Origin: Hymenobacter sp. BT559 | Lineage (GTDB): Bacteria > Bacteroidota > Bacteroidia > Cytophagales > Hymenobacteraceae | Reading direction: 5' to 3' | NCBI RefSeq assembly: GCF_017571525.1 | Contig: NZ_JAGETY010000003.1 | Span: forward strand, 365,397-429,396 | Length of the DNA stretch: 64,000 nt | Part shown: piece after piece, positions 46,909-55,083 of the stretch | How positions within the stretch are numbered: position 1 is the first letter of the stretch | Layout: every line of letters starts with the position of its first letter | Translations under genes and position numbers: made by a program | Notes under the pieces: model-generated | Seen by the model: only the letters and a program-made list of their open reading frames with translations | Told to the model about the DNA's origin: nothing | Databases searched by the model: none

Positions 46909-47631
46909 GTGAACCGCCCCAATCTCTGGTCGGAGCAGAAAGAAATTCTGTTCGAAGACAACCATTTGCTCGTGATTAATAAGCCCGCCGGCATCCTGGT
47001 GCAGGGCGATGAAACCGGCGACGAGCCGCTCTCCAAAAAAGCTGAGGAGTACTTGAAATTCAAGTACAAGAAGCCCGGCGCTGCCTTCGTGGGCGTGGCT
47101 CACCGCATCGACCGTCCGGTGTCGGGTATTGTGGTGCTGGCCAAAACCAGCAAGGCGCTGAGCCGCTTGAATGAGATGTTTCGCGATAGCCAGATGAAGA
47201 AAACCTACTGGGCGCTCACCGGCAAGCCGCCGGTGCCCGAGCAGGGCAAGCTGGTGCACTGGCTGGTGAAAGACCCGATGCGCAACGTCACCAAAGCCTA
47301 CACCGATAAGCACGGCCAGGGCCAGCGCTCGGAGCTGAGCTACGAGCTGCTAGGCCCCGCCGCCAACCGCTACCTGCTGCAAGTGAACCCCGTGACGGGC
47401 CGCCCGCACCAGATTCGGGTGCAGCTTTCGACCGGCCTGGGCACGCCCATCGTGGGCGACGTGAAGTACGGCTTCCTCAACCCGCTGCCCGACGTGAGCA
47501 TTGCCCTGCACGCCCGCCAGCTCGAAATTCAGCACCCGGTCACTAAAGAGCAGCTGAAATTTGTGGCGCCCCTGCCCGACGCCCCGCACTGGGACGCCGC
47601 TAGGGCCTTCTACAACGAGCCAGCCAGCTAG
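46909..47631 (+). CDS. RluA-family pseudouridine synthase
   Basis: A 240-residue enzyme that converts uridine to pseudouridine in rRNA or tRNA. The start appears to be GTG at 46909 (MNRPNLWSEQKEILFEDNHL); no in-frame ATG lies near. The catalytic motif is HRIDRPVSGIVVLAKTSKAL with the active Asp; also VGVAH, ALTGKPPVPEQGKLVHWL, LLQVNPVTGRPHQIRVQL and HARQLEIQHPVTKEQLKFVA. It lacks an S4 domain, as is common for small RluA/C members, so the exact target is not clear. Its 3' end overlaps the convergent DUF6624 gene by 4 bases. Confidence 0.9.
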   Translation: MNRPNLWSEQKEILFEDNHLLVINKPAGILVQGDETGDEPLSKKAEEYLKFKYKKPGAAFVGVAHRIDRPVSGIVVLAKTSKALSRLNEMFRDSQMKKTYWALTGKPPVPEQGKLVHWLVKDPMRNVTKAYTDKHGQGQRSELSYELLGPAANRYLLQVNPVTGRPHQIRVQLSTGLGTPIVGDVKYGFLNPLPDVSIALHARQLEIQHPVTKEQLKFVAPLPDAPHWDAARAFYNEPAS

Positions 47632-48563
47632 GGCTGCTTAGGCGCCGGGCGGTAGTCGAGCCCGAAATTCTTGGCGTAGTCGGCTAGCGGCTCTAGGCCC
47701 ACGCTGGCGCGGCGTTCGTCCACGTGCGCTTCGTCGGCAATGGGAAAAAATTCCATCTTGCCCGTCGCTTGATTGGTGTGCAGCTGGCTGCCGTAGAGTT
47801 GCGGCTTGTCCTGAAAAGTCAGCACCCGGTCTTCGACCAGGGCCAGGTTTTGCTTGGCCATCTCCCCTTTGGCAGCCGCCTGGCGCATCTGAGGCAGGTA
47901 TTTCTGCATAGTAGCTAAGTCGGAGTGCTGAATGACGAGGAACGCGGCTAGGCTGCCCGAACGGCCCACCAGACTATTGCCCGGCCAGCCATACTGGTCG
48001 ATGATGGCCGTGACGCGGGGCAGGTTGCGGGCATCGGCACGCTGCATCTGGCGCCACAAAGAGTCCATCTGGGGCGACTTGGGGCCATATTTTTCTTGCG
48101 TCGGCGCTATCTGGCGGCGCAGTCCTTGGTCCGATTCCAGAATTTCGGCCAATTCGCGCTTTAGCGGCTGGTTGAGCTTGGCTTCGGCCTGCGCCACACG
48201 GGCTTCGAGCTTGCGCAGCATGGGTTCCCAGCGTTTGTCAGCGTGCAGCGCGGTCAGGTCGCTGTCCGTTTTGAGGTGCGTTACGTCGTCCCATCCGGCC
48301 TCGGTAGCGCGGTCCAGGTTTTGAAAAGCTTTGGTAGCATCGCCCGCTAGGGCCCAGCTACACGCAGCATTGTAAAAGTCGCCCGCGGCAGGCTGGGCAG
48401 CTTTCACGCGAAAGCCTTCTTCGTAGCGCTGGGCCGACTCGCGGTACTGCTTGTTGTGATAAGCGGTGAGAGCCTGCCCGCGCAGCGTGGAAAAGGCGGC
48501 GGTTTGGGCCAACGCCGCTGTATTCCAGCACAGCCCCAGCGCAAGTAATAACGTGTTTTTCAT
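47628..48563 (-). CDS. TPR and DUF6624-domain exported protein
   Basis: A 311-residue exported protein with signal MKNTLLLALGLCWNTAALAQ from ATG 48563. The first mature part (about 25-125) is TPR-like: QALTAYHNKQYRESAQRYEE, DFYNAACSWALAGDATKAFQ. The C-terminal 180 residues match the Bacteroidota DUF6624 domain: LAEILESDQGLRRQIA, YGPKSPQMDSLWRQMQRADA, IIDQYGWPGNSLVGRSGSLA, AAFLVIQHSDLATMQKYLPQ and ALVEDRVLTFQDKPQLYGSQ. The function of that domain is unknown to me. The frame is open 35 codons further upstream but without a sensible N terminus. Confidence 0.85.
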   Translation of the reverse strand: MKNTLLLALGLCWNTAALAQTAAFSTLRGQALTAYHNKQYRESAQRYEEGFRVKAAQPAAGDFYNAACSWALAGDATKAFQNLDRATEAGWDDVTHLKTDSDLTALHADKRWEPMLRKLEARVAQAEAKLNQPLKRELAEILESDQGLRRQIAPTQEKYGPKSPQMDSLWRQMQRADARNLPRVTAIIDQYGWPGNSLVGRSGSLAAFLVIQHSDLATMQKYLPQMRQAAAKGEMAKQNLALVEDRVLTFQDKPQLYGSQLHTNQATGKMEFFPIADEAHVDERRASVGLEPLADYAKNFGLDYRPAPKQP

Positions 48564-48773
48564 CACCCTAAGTAACTCGTGATGGCCGCTGCTTAGTATC
48601 TGCCTTCGGCGGATTAGCCCACCCCTCTTGCAGTGTAACATTATGGCATTGTGCAAATCTGAAGGCATTCCGCCTAACCAACGGCCGTAATTTTGTCTTA
48701 ACGGTTGAACTAAGCCCCTGGCGGATAGCTTGTGCGGGCGGGGTCTTCCTCACGTTTATCTTTTTTATTAAGA

Positions 48774-49547
48774 ATGGCAATTCTGGTCTTCTTCGTTGCC
48801 CACTACTACCTCTCGCTGTTCACGCAGACGTTTTACCTGCACCGCTACGCGGCGCACAAGATGTTCACGATGAATAAGTTTTGGGAGAAATTCTTCTTCC
48901 TGTTCACGTATATCTGCCAGGGCAGCTCGTTTTTGTCGCCACGCGCCTACGCGCTGCTGCACCGCATGCATCACGCCTACTCCGACACGGAGCTGGACCC
49001 GCACTCGCCGTTGTTTTCCAACAACGCGTTTGACATGATGTGGAAGACCAAGAATATCTACAACGACGTGCTCAACAATAACTATGAGCTGGCCGAGCGT
49101 TTTGAGGGTGACTACCCGGTGTGGCAGGCCATTGAGAATTTTGGCGACAAGTGGTACTCGCGCATCGGCTGGGGCACGCTCTACGTGCTGTTCTACATCC
49201 AGTTTGCCACGGCGTGGTGGCAGTATCTGCTGCTGCCCATTCACTTCCTGATGGGCCCTATCCACGGCGCTATTGTGAACTGGGGCGGCCACAAGTATGG
49301 CTATCAGAACTTTGATAACCACGACCATAGCAAGAACACGCTAGCCCTCGATTTTCTGGCTTTCGGCGAGCTGTTCCAAAACAACCACCATAAGCTGCCC
49401 ATGCGCGTCAACTTCGGCGTGAAGTGGTGGGAGTTTGACCCGACCTATGTGGCCATCTGGACCCTCGACAAGGCCCGCATTATCAAAATCAAGCGTAAAA
49501 ACGTGCAGCCCAAGCAGCGCACCAAAAAGCTGGCACAAGCGGCCTAG
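48774..49547 (+). CDS. Acyl-CoA desaturase (membrane fatty acid desaturase)
   Basis: A 257-residue di-iron membrane enzyme that puts a double bond into acyl chains and so adjusts membrane fluidity. ATG at 48774 starts MAILVFFVAHYYLSLFTQTF. Three histidine boxes are seen: HRYAAH (23-28), HRMHHAY, and QNNHHKLP near the C-terminal third, plus NHDHSKN between. Four membrane stretches fit the family. The N terminus is shorter than in desaturases with a cytochrome b5-type extension, so it needs separate ferredoxin or cytochrome partners. A strong terminator follows at 49563. Confidence 0.9.
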   Translation: MAILVFFVAHYYLSLFTQTFYLHRYAAHKMFTMNKFWEKFFFLFTYICQGSSFLSPRAYALLHRMHHAYSDTELDPHSPLFSNNAFDMMWKTKNIYNDVLNNNYELAERFEGDYPVWQAIENFGDKWYSRIGWGTLYVLFYIQFATAWWQYLLLPIHFLMGPIHGAIVNWGGHKYGYQNFDNHDHSKNTLALDFLAFGELFQNNHHKLPMRVNFGVKWWEFDPTYVAIWTLDKARIIKIKRKNVQPKQRTKKLAQAA

Positions 49548-49562
49548 CCGCCCGATGCCCCG

Positions 49563-49594
49563 AAAAAGGCCGAAGTTTGACTTCGGCCTTTTTT
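49563..49594 (+). terminator. Terminator after the desaturase gene
   Basis: AAAAAGGCCGAAG (49563-49575) and CTTCGGCCTTTTT (49581-49593) form a perfect 13-base stem with a 5-base loop and T run. Confidence 0.9.
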
Positions 49595-49611
49595 ATTGCC
49601 TTGATGCTCCG

Positions 49612-49619
49612 TACCTTTG
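49612..49619 (+). promoter_or_regulatory. rpsP operon promoter (-7 element)
   Basis: TACCTTTG fits the Bacteroidota -7 consensus. It lies 66 bases upstream of rpsP, right after the desaturase terminator. No TTG at the ideal 20-base distance; TTGs at 49596 and 49601 are closer. Confidence 0.55.
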
Positions 49620-49636
49620 CGGCCCCAAACAGGGAA

Positions 49637-49696
49637 ATGAATTTCACCCAGACGCACGAGCTGCGTCGCACAACCCCCAAGGTTTATGGCAGTTAA
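49637..49696 (+). other. Short upstream reading frame overlapping the rpsP start
   Basis: ATG at 49637 opens a 19-codon frame ([19 protein letters not shown]) ending at TAA 49694-49696, 9 bases inside rpsP in another frame. A small hairpin GACGCA/TGCGTC (49651-49667) lies inside it. It could couple translation to rpsP or simply be chance. Confidence 0.3.
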
Positions 49697-50240
49697 AATC
49701 CGCCTCGCCCGCCGTGGCCGCAAAAAGGCCGCGACTTACGACATCGTAGTAGCCGACGCCCGCGCTCCCCGCGATGGCCGCTTCATCGAGAAGCTCGGTA
49801 CCTACAACCCCAACACCAACCCCGCCACCATCAACTACGATGGTGACCGCGCCTTTTACTGGGTGATGAACGGCGCACAGCCCACCGAAACGGTGCGCGC
49901 AATGCTGGCCTACCGTGGCGTATTGCTGCGTCGTCACCTCCAGCTTGGCGTAACGAAAGGCGCCCTGACCCAGGAAGTGGCCGACCAGCGCTACCAGCAG
50001 TGGCTGAGCGACAAAGACGCTAAAATCGAAGCCAAGAAGACCGGCCTCGTTGACACCAAGGCTGAGGCTCGCGCCACCGCCCTGGCTGCCGAAACCAAGG
50101 TAAAAGAGGCTCGCGCTGCCGCCCTAGCCAAGAAGCAGGCTGACGCCCTGGCCGCTGCTACGCCCGCTCCGGCTGCCGAAGGCGAAGCTACCGAAGGCTC
50201 GACGGAGACTGCCGAGACTTCGGCCGAAGCTGGCGCCTAA
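49686..50240 (+). CDS. rpsP: 30S ribosomal protein S16
   Basis: A 184-residue ribosomal protein. The conserved core [40 protein letters not shown] and [19 protein letters not shown] occupies about residues 1-90. After that comes a long Ala/Lys/Glu-rich helical extension ending in [15 protein letters not shown], common in Bacteroidota S16 and much longer than the 80-residue enterobacterial protein. It is the first gene of rpsP-rimM-trmD-rplS. A hairpin with T run at 50262-50304 follows and could lower read-through to rimM. Confidence 0.96.
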   Translation: MAVKIRLARRGRKKAATYDIVVADARAPRDGRFIEKLGTYNPNTNPATINYDGDRAFYWVMNGAQPTETVRAMLAYRGVLLRRHLQLGVTKGALTQEVADQRYQQWLSDKDAKIEAKKTGLVDTKAEARATALAAETKVKEARAAALAKKQADALAAATPAPAAEGEATEGSTETAETSAEAGA

Positions 50241-50261
50241 GTTTTTGGGTAACCCGCTACG

Positions 50262-50304
50262 AAAGAACGTCATGTCGAGCCTGCTCGGCATGACGTTCTT
50301 TTTT
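50262..50304 (+). terminator. Hairpin with T run between rpsP and rimM
   Basis: Arms 50262-50280 and 50283-50301 pair at 18 of 19 positions and are followed by T7. The end AAAGAACGTCATG is shared with the inverted repeat at 19888-19984, so this seems a shortened copy of that family used as a (partial) terminator. Confidence 0.65.
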
Positions 50305-50351
50305 GCCCTAGCGCCCGCACTGTTTTTACTTGTTTTTATTGTTGCCCAGCC

Positions 50352-50918
50352 ATGACTCTCGACGAATGCTTTGAGCTAGGTTTTATTGTGAAGCCCCATG
50401 CCCTTAAGGGCGCCATGGTGACCCAACTGGACGTAGATAACGCAGCCACCTACGACCGCCTGAAAACCGTGTACCTGGCCCTGCCTGCTACGCCCACCAA
50501 GCTCACCGCCTACGAGGTAGAGCGCGTCAATCCGCAGGATGGCCTGCGCGTGCTGCTCAAGCTGCGCGGCATCAACCGCATCGAGGAGGCCGAGCCGCTG
50601 CGCGGCGCCAAGCTCTGGCTGCCCCTGAGCGAACTGCCCGAGCTAGAAGAGCACCAGTTTTATTTCCACGATGTGATTGGCTTTCAAGTGATTGATGCGC
50701 AGGAGGGTGAGCTGGGTGTCGTCGAAAACTTCTACGAATTACCGCAGCAGGACGTGCTGGCTATGCGCTACAAAGGCCAAGAAGTGCTGTTGCCAGTAGT
50801 AGATGAGCTGGTAAGCCACGCCGACATGGAGAAAAAGCAGCTCTTCGTGAACATGCCCGAAGGCCTGCTGGACATCTATATGAACCCCGGTGCCCACAAA
50901 AACCCTAACGCCGACTAA
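50352..50918 (+). CDS. rimM: Ribosome maturation factor RimM
   Basis: A 188-residue protein that helps process 16S rRNA and assemble the 30S head by binding S19. The N-terminal RimM domain starts MTLDECFELGFIVKPHALKG, with GLRVLLKLRGINRIEEAEPL following; the C-terminal PRC barrel starts near 100 (HQFYFHDVIGFQVIDAQEGE) and ends with VLLPVVDELVSHADMEKKQL and VNMPEGLLDIY. Gene order between rpsP and trmD is the usual one. It lies 111 bases after rpsP, across a terminator-like hairpin. Confidence 0.95.
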   Translation: MTLDECFELGFIVKPHALKGAMVTQLDVDNAATYDRLKTVYLALPATPTKLTAYEVERVNPQDGLRVLLKLRGINRIEEAEPLRGAKLWLPLSELPELEEHQFYFHDVIGFQVIDAQEGELGVVENFYELPQQDVLAMRYKGQEVLLPVVDELVSHADMEKKQLFVNMPEGLLDIYMNPGAHKNPNAD

Positions 50919-50948
50919 TACTACTGGCTTAGGAAGAGCCGGCTACAA

Positions 50949-50984
50949 AATCCGACTATTCCGATAAATCCGGTAAATCCGTGG
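50949..50984 (+). repeat. 9-base periodic repeat (AATCCGnnn), four units
   Basis: AATCCGACT, ATTCCGATA, AATCCGGTA, AATCCGTGG follow each other with no gap, then TTCAGACAG just before the trmD ATG. The second array of the same unit is on the minus strand at 18052-18082, upstream of recN. Confidence 0.6.
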
Positions 50985-50993
50985 TTCAGACAG

Positions 50994-51671
50994 ATGCGTA
51001 TCGATATCCTAACCTGCCAGCCCGATTTGCTCGACAGTCCCTTTGCCCACTCCATTGTGAAGCGGGCGCAGGACAAGGGGCTAGCCGAACTCTACGTGCA
51101 CAACCTGCGCGACTACGCCATTAACAAGCACGGCCAGCTCGACGACTACGTGTTTGGCGGCGGCGCGGGCATGGTGCTGCGCGTTGAGCCCATTGCCAGC
51201 TGGATTGACGAGTTGCAGGCGCAGCGGAAGTACGACGCCATCATCTACCTCACGCCCGACGGCGAGACGCTGCGCCAGCCGCTGGCCAATCGGCTCTCGC
51301 TGCTGGGCAATATGATTATCATCTGCGGCCACTATAAGGGCGTAGACCAACGCATTCGCGACCAGTACGTTACGCACGAAATCAGCCTCGGCGACTTCGT
51401 GCTCAGCGGTGGTGAACTGGCCGCCGCCGTGCTGGTCGATGCCGTGGTGCGGCTGCTACCCGGGGTGCTCGGAAATGAAGAGTCGGCCCTTTCCGATTCT
51501 TTTCAGGATGACCTGCTGGCGCCACCGGTGTACACCCGCCCGGCCGAATGGCGGGGGCTAGCCGTGCCCGAGATTCTGCTTTCGGGCAACACACCCAAAA
51601 TTGAAGAATGGCGGCACGAGCAGGCCCTGGCCCGCACCCAGGCCCGCCGCCCCGATTTATTATCGGAATAA
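50994..51671 (+). CDS. trmD: tRNA (guanine37-N1)-methyltransferase
   Basis: A 225-residue knotted SPOUT methyltransferase that makes m1G37 and prevents +1 frameshifting. Seen: [72 protein letters not shown] and [20 protein letters not shown] (SAM-binding knot), and the C-terminal [30 protein letters not shown]. Normal length. It follows rimM after 75 bases that hold the AATCCG array. Confidence 0.96.
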   Translation: MRIDILTCQPDLLDSPFAHSIVKRAQDKGLAELYVHNLRDYAINKHGQLDDYVFGGGAGMVLRVEPIASWIDELQAQRKYDAIIYLTPDGETLRQPLANRLSLLGNMIIICGHYKGVDQRIRDQYVTHEISLGDFVLSGGELAAAVLVDAVVRLLPGVLGNEESALSDSFQDDLLAPPVYTRPAEWRGLAVPEILLSGNTPKIEEWRHEQALARTQARRPDLLSE

Positions 51672-51746
51672 GTTAAACTGCCGCTTTACAACGGGCGCGA
51701 CGGGTTGTCATTCAATGGTTCGCGTCAGGAAACTTCCTTCCAGAGC

Positions 51747-51777
51747 TTGTATTTGCGCGCTTAATTTTCTATCTTTG
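51747..51777 (+). promoter_or_regulatory. rplS promoter
   Basis: TTG (51747-51749), 20 bases, then TATCTTTG (51770-51777): both parts of the Bacteroidota -33/-7 promoter with ideal spacing. The expected start lies near 51784, 61 bases before the rplS ATG. This shows that rplS can be expressed apart from rpsP-rimM-trmD. Confidence 0.65.
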
Positions 51778-51844
51778 CGCTCCGTTTCGCAAAATACCAA
51801 CCTGCGGGCAGCGGCGCTGCCCTCTTTGTAATTCTTTTTTCGCC

Positions 51845-52219
51845 ATGAGCGTACTACTCGACTTCATCAATGCCGAAGGCCAGGAGCGCCGCGCCAGCTT
51901 TCCCAAGTTTGCTGCCGGTGACACCATCAACGTGCACGTAAAAATCCGCGAGGGCAACAAGGAGCGCATTCAGCAGTTCCAGGGCGTGGTTATCCAGCGC
52001 CGCAACCCCAGCAGCAACGGCGAAACCTTCACCGTTCGCAAGATTTCGAACCAGATTGGCACCGAGCGGATTTTCCCGCTGCTGTCGCCCAACATCGACA
52101 AAATCGAACTGATTCGTCGTGGCAAGGTGCGTCGCGCCCGTCTGTTCTACCTGCGCGGCCTCTCGGGCAAAGCTGCTCGTATCAAGGAGCGTCGCCGCGA
52201 CGTAGTAGCTGCGGCTTAA
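51845..52219 (+). CDS. rplS: 50S ribosomal protein L19
   Basis: A 124-residue ribosomal protein at the 30S-50S interface. [60 protein letters not shown] and [20 protein letters not shown] are the family blocks; [12 protein letters not shown] ends it. It has its own promoter (51747-51777) in the 173-base gap after trmD and a terminator at 52244. Confidence 0.97.
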   Translation: MSVLLDFINAEGQERRASFPKFAAGDTINVHVKIREGNKERIQQFQGVVIQRRNPSSNGETFTVRKISNQIGTERIFPLLSPNIDKIELIRRGKVRRARLFYLRGLSGKAARIKERRRDVVAAA

Positions 52220-52243
52220 GCTGCGCCTACCCGCAAGCCATAG

Positions 52244-52278
52244 AGCCGGCCTTTCCTGCGGGAAGGGCCGGCTTTTTT
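52244..52278 (+). terminator. Terminator after rplS
   Basis: AGCCGGCC (52244-52251) pairs with GGCCGGCT (52266-52273), with extra TTCC/GGAA pairs inside, then a T6 run (52273-52278). Confidence 0.85.
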
Positions 52279-52300
52279 GCGTCTGGCTGAGTCCGAAATT

Positions 52301-52326
52301 GGCAACGTTGTCGGCAACGATTGCGC
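52301..52326. promoter_or_regulatory. Candidate operator upstream of the pectin operon
   Basis: GGCAACGTTGTC followed at once by GGCAACGATTGCGC contains overlapping palindromes: CAACGTTG (52303-52310) and CGTTG-TCGG-CAACG (52306-52319). Such GCAACGTTGC-like palindromes resemble LacI-family operators. It lies 33 bases upstream of the TAGGTTTG element and no regulator gene is adjacent. Confidence 0.35.
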
Positions 52327-52358
52327 AGAAAAGTCTAGCACTGGGGCAGCGGCCGAAG

Positions 52359-52366
52359 TAGGTTTG
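52359..52366 (+). promoter_or_regulatory. Candidate promoter of the pectin operon (-7 element)
   Basis: TAGGTTTG fits TAnnTTTG and stands 70 bases upstream of the first esterase ATG. No TTG at the ideal -33 position, which would suit an activated or regulated promoter. Confidence 0.4.
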
Positions 52367-52436
52367 CGGCCATCTGCTCACGTCGAACGGCTTTTCGTGG
52401 CCCAAGCGCGCTAGCCTCCCTTTCCCACCCAGCCCG

Positions 52437-53219
52437 ATGCGCTCCCGTTTCTTAGCCGCTGCGGCGGCCTTGTGCTTACTGTTGTTAGGGGCCTTCGTGC
52501 CCGCACCCGGCAAAATCAAGGTGTATCTGATTGGCGACTCCACGATGTCGGTTAAGCAGGTAAAAGCTTATCCTGAAACGGGCTGGGGCATGCCGTTCGC
52601 GGCGTTCTTTGATGAGTCCGTCACCATAGACAACCGCGCCCAGAATGGGCGCAGCACCAAGAGCTTTCTGGCCGAAAACCGCTGGCAGCCGGTGGCTAGC
52701 GAGCTGCACGAAGGTGACTACGTGTTTATCCAGTTTGGGCACAATGACGAGGTGCCCACCAAAGCTAGCTACACGCCAGAGGCCGATTTTGTAACCAATC
52801 TCAAGCGCTTCGTAAGCGAAACCCGCAGCCACAAGGCCCAGCCGGTGCTGCTCACGCCGGTGGCCCGCCGCAAGTTCGACGCTGCGGGCAAGGTTGAGGA
52901 AACCCACGCCGCCTACGCCGAGCTGGTGCGCACCGTGGCCCGCGACACCAATACCCCGCTCATCGACCTCGACCGCAGCAGCCAGGCGCTGCTTCAGCAG
53001 TTTGGGCCCGATAATTCCAAACTGCTCTTCAACCACCTGGCGCCTGGCGAGCACCCCAACTACCCCGACGGCCGCGAAGACAACACGCACTTCAATGAGC
53101 TAGGGGCGCGCCGCATGGCCGAATTGGTACTGGCCGATATCCGGGTGCTCAAGCTACCCCTAGCTGAGCGTTTGGTACAAGGCACCGTGAAGAAAACCGT
53201 GGACCCCCAAGCCCGCTAG
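52437..53219 (+). CDS. Rhamnogalacturonan acetylesterase-like SGNH hydrolase (1)
   Basis: A 260-residue SGNH esterase that removes acetyl groups from the rhamnogalacturonan part of pectin. The short N-terminal hydrophobic segment (FLAAAAALCLLLLGAFVPAP) is a signal peptide. Block I is VYLIGDSTMSV with the nucleophile Ser, then NRAQNGRSTKSFLAENRWQP (block II), FIQFGHNDE (block III, Asn) and the C-terminal Asp/His in EDNTHFNELGARRMAEL. It is followed after 12 bases by a paralogue and then by a pectinesterase, which together make a pectin de-esterification operon. Confidence 0.9.
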   Translation: MRSRFLAAAAALCLLLLGAFVPAPGKIKVYLIGDSTMSVKQVKAYPETGWGMPFAAFFDESVTIDNRAQNGRSTKSFLAENRWQPVASELHEGDYVFIQFGHNDEVPTKASYTPEADFVTNLKRFVSETRSHKAQPVLLTPVARRKFDAAGKVEETHAAYAELVRTVARDTNTPLIDLDRSSQALLQQFGPDNSKLLFNHLAPGEHPNYPDGREDNTHFNELGARRMAELVLADIRVLKLPLAERLVQGTVKKTVDPQAR

Positions 53220-53231
53220 CCTCATTTTAGT

Positions 53232-54050
53232 ATGAAACTCCTTCAGCTTCGCTACGCAGCCCCGCTGGCGGTACTAGGGCTACTGGCGTTTACGCCGCCA
53301 GGCCCGCCGCGCAAAACCAAGCTCTACCTCATCGGCGACTCGACGATGGCCAATAAAGTCCGGGCGACGTTTCCGGAAACGGGTTGGGGTATGCCGCTGG
53401 TCACGTTTTTTGACACCACGGTGGTAGTGGACAACCGCGCCCAGAACGGGCGGAGCACGCGCACTTTTCTGGCCGAAAACCGCTGGCAGCCAGTGGTGAG
53501 CGCCCTGCAGCCGGGCGATTATGTATTCATCCAATTTGGGCACAATGACGAGTCGCAGAACTACCCTGACCGCTACACGTCGCCCGAAGACTACCGCAAG
53601 AACCTCATCAAGTTTGTGACCGAGACGCGCAGCCGCCAAGCTACGCCCGTGCTCCTGACGCCGATTACGCGCCGGTATTTTGACAAGGAAGGCCATATCA
53701 AGGAAACACACGCGCTGTACTCGGCTGCCACGGTGGCCGTAGCGAAAGAGTACAAGGTGACGCTCGTAGACATGGACCGGCTCAGCCGCGACCTCCTGCA
53801 GCAATTGGGCGACGAAAACTCCAAGCTGCTGTTTATGGAGCTGGCGCCCGGCGACCACCCCAACTACCCGCTGGGCCGCCACGACAACACGCATTTCAAT
53901 GAGCTAGGCGCCCGCAAAATGGCGCAGCTCGCCGTGCACGACCTGCAAACCCAGCATCTACCGCTGGTTGAAGAGCATCTGGCCAAGCCCTTGGCTAAGA
54001 ATGCCATAGCTGCTCCTACTGGCGCCGCAGCGCAGCCTACCACTCCTTAG
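53232..54050 (+). CDS. Rhamnogalacturonan acetylesterase-like SGNH hydrolase (2)
   Basis: A 272-residue tandem paralogue of the gene before it. Shared blocks: LYLIGDSTMANKVRATFPET, NRAQNGRSTRTFLAENRWQP, YVFIQFGHNDESQNYPDRYT, VLLTPITRRYFDKEGHIKET and DNTHFNELGARKMAQL. The N-terminal LAVLGLLAFTPPGPP segment is a signal peptide. It differs in the loop after block III (SQNYPDRYTSPEDYRKN) and in a longer Ala/Pro tail, which may mean another acetyl position or polymer. The stop is 1 base before the pectinesterase ATG. Confidence 0.9.
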   Translation: MKLLQLRYAAPLAVLGLLAFTPPGPPRKTKLYLIGDSTMANKVRATFPETGWGMPLVTFFDTTVVVDNRAQNGRSTRTFLAENRWQPVVSALQPGDYVFIQFGHNDESQNYPDRYTSPEDYRKNLIKFVTETRSRQATPVLLTPITRRYFDKEGHIKETHALYSAATVAVAKEYKVTLVDMDRLSRDLLQQLGDENSKLLFMELAPGDHPNYPLGRHDNTHFNELGARKMAQLAVHDLQTQHLPLVEEHLAKPLAKNAIAAPTGAAAQPTTP

Positions 54051-54051
54051 A

Positions 54052-55002
54052 ATGAAAAAGCTCTTCCTACTAGCTAGCCTCAGTTTCGCGGCCCTAGCCA
54101 CGCATGCCCAGGCTACCGGGCCACTCGTAGTGGCGGCCGATGGCAGCGGGCAGTTTCGCACGGTGCAGGCGGCCATCGACGCCGCGCCCAACCAAGCCGA
54201 TAAGCCCGTTATTATTCAGCTCAAGCCGGGCACCTACCACGAAAAAGTGACGGTGCCGACCCTAAAAACGCACCTAGTGCTGCGCGGCACCGACGCGGCC
54301 CAAACACGTATCACCTACAGCGACCACGTGGGTATGCCCGGCATTACCACCCCTAGCTCGTTCTCGGTGCTGGTGCAGGCCAACGACTTCACGGCCGAAA
54401 ACGTGACCTTTGAGAACGCCGCCGGCTACACGGCTGGCCAGGCCGTGGCACTGAATGTGGAGGGCGACCGGGCTATTTTCCGGCACTGCCGCATGATAGG
54501 CAACCAGGACGTGCTACTGCTCGCCACCGGCGGCAGCCGCCAGTATTATCAGGACTGCTACATCGAGGGCACTACCGATTTTATTTTCGGGGCCAGCACG
54601 GGCGTGTTCAACCACTGCGTGATTAAGAGCAAGAAGAACTCGTTTGTCACGGCCGCCTCTACGCCCCCAGGGCAGGCCTACGGCTTTGTGTTTATGGACT
54701 GCAAGCTGACTGCCGACACGACCCTGGCGAAGAAAGTGTACCTCGGGCGGCCCTGGCGGCCCCAGGCGCAGGTGGTGTATCTACGCTGCGAGTTGGGCAG
54801 CCACATCGTGCCAGCCGGCTGGGACAACTGGAAAAACGCGGAGAACGAGAAAATAGCTTATTACGCCGAGTATAAGTCGACCGGCCCCGGCGCCAACCCC
54901 ACGGCGCGTGTGCCGTGGAGCCACCAGCTGACGGCCAAAGAGGCAAAAAAATACACGCTGAAACAAATTTTTGCCGGGAAAGAAGCCTGGGAGCCGAAGT
55001 AA
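54052..55002 (+). CDS. Pectinesterase (carbohydrate esterase family 8)
   Basis: A 316-residue secreted parallel beta-helix enzyme that removes methyl groups from homogalacturonan. Signal MKKLFLLASLSFAALATHAQ. Seen motifs: VVAADGSGQFRTVQAAIDAA at the mature start, then GTYHEKVTVP, NVTFENAAGYTAGQAVALNV, the catalytic Asp pair in MIGNQDVLLLAT and YIEGTTDFIFGAST, and the substrate Arg in YLGRPWRPQAQVVYLRCELG. Third gene of the esterase operon, with 1 base between it and the gene before. De-methylation and de-acetylation together open pectin to lyases encoded elsewhere. Confidence 0.95.
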   Translation: MKKLFLLASLSFAALATHAQATGPLVVAADGSGQFRTVQAAIDAAPNQADKPVIIQLKPGTYHEKVTVPTLKTHLVLRGTDAAQTRITYSDHVGMPGITTPSSFSVLVQANDFTAENVTFENAAGYTAGQAVALNVEGDRAIFRHCRMIGNQDVLLLATGGSRQYYQDCYIEGTTDFIFGASTGVFNHCVIKSKKNSFVTAASTPPGQAYGFVFMDCKLTADTTLAKKVYLGRPWRPQAQVVYLRCELGSHIVPAGWDNWKNAENEKIAYYAEYKSTGPGANPTARVPWSHQLTAKEAKKYTLKQIFAGKEAWEPK

Positions 55003-55038
55003 GCCAGCCAAAACTCGGCTAGGCCCCGCAACAAATGG

Positions 55039-55046
55039 TACCTTTG
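55039..55046 (+). promoter_or_regulatory. Candidate aminotransferase promoter (-7 element)
   Basis: TACCTTTG fits the consensus and lies 37 bases before the aminotransferase ATG, so that gene need not depend on the pectin operon. Confidence 0.5.
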
Positions 55047-55083
55047 CCGGGTCATTGCTTCTCTCTCCCCTACCTCCTACCCC

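Noticed and set aside
50949..50984. CRISPR-like array
   Set aside because: Units are 9 bases with no spacers and no cas genes; it is a simple periodic repeat.
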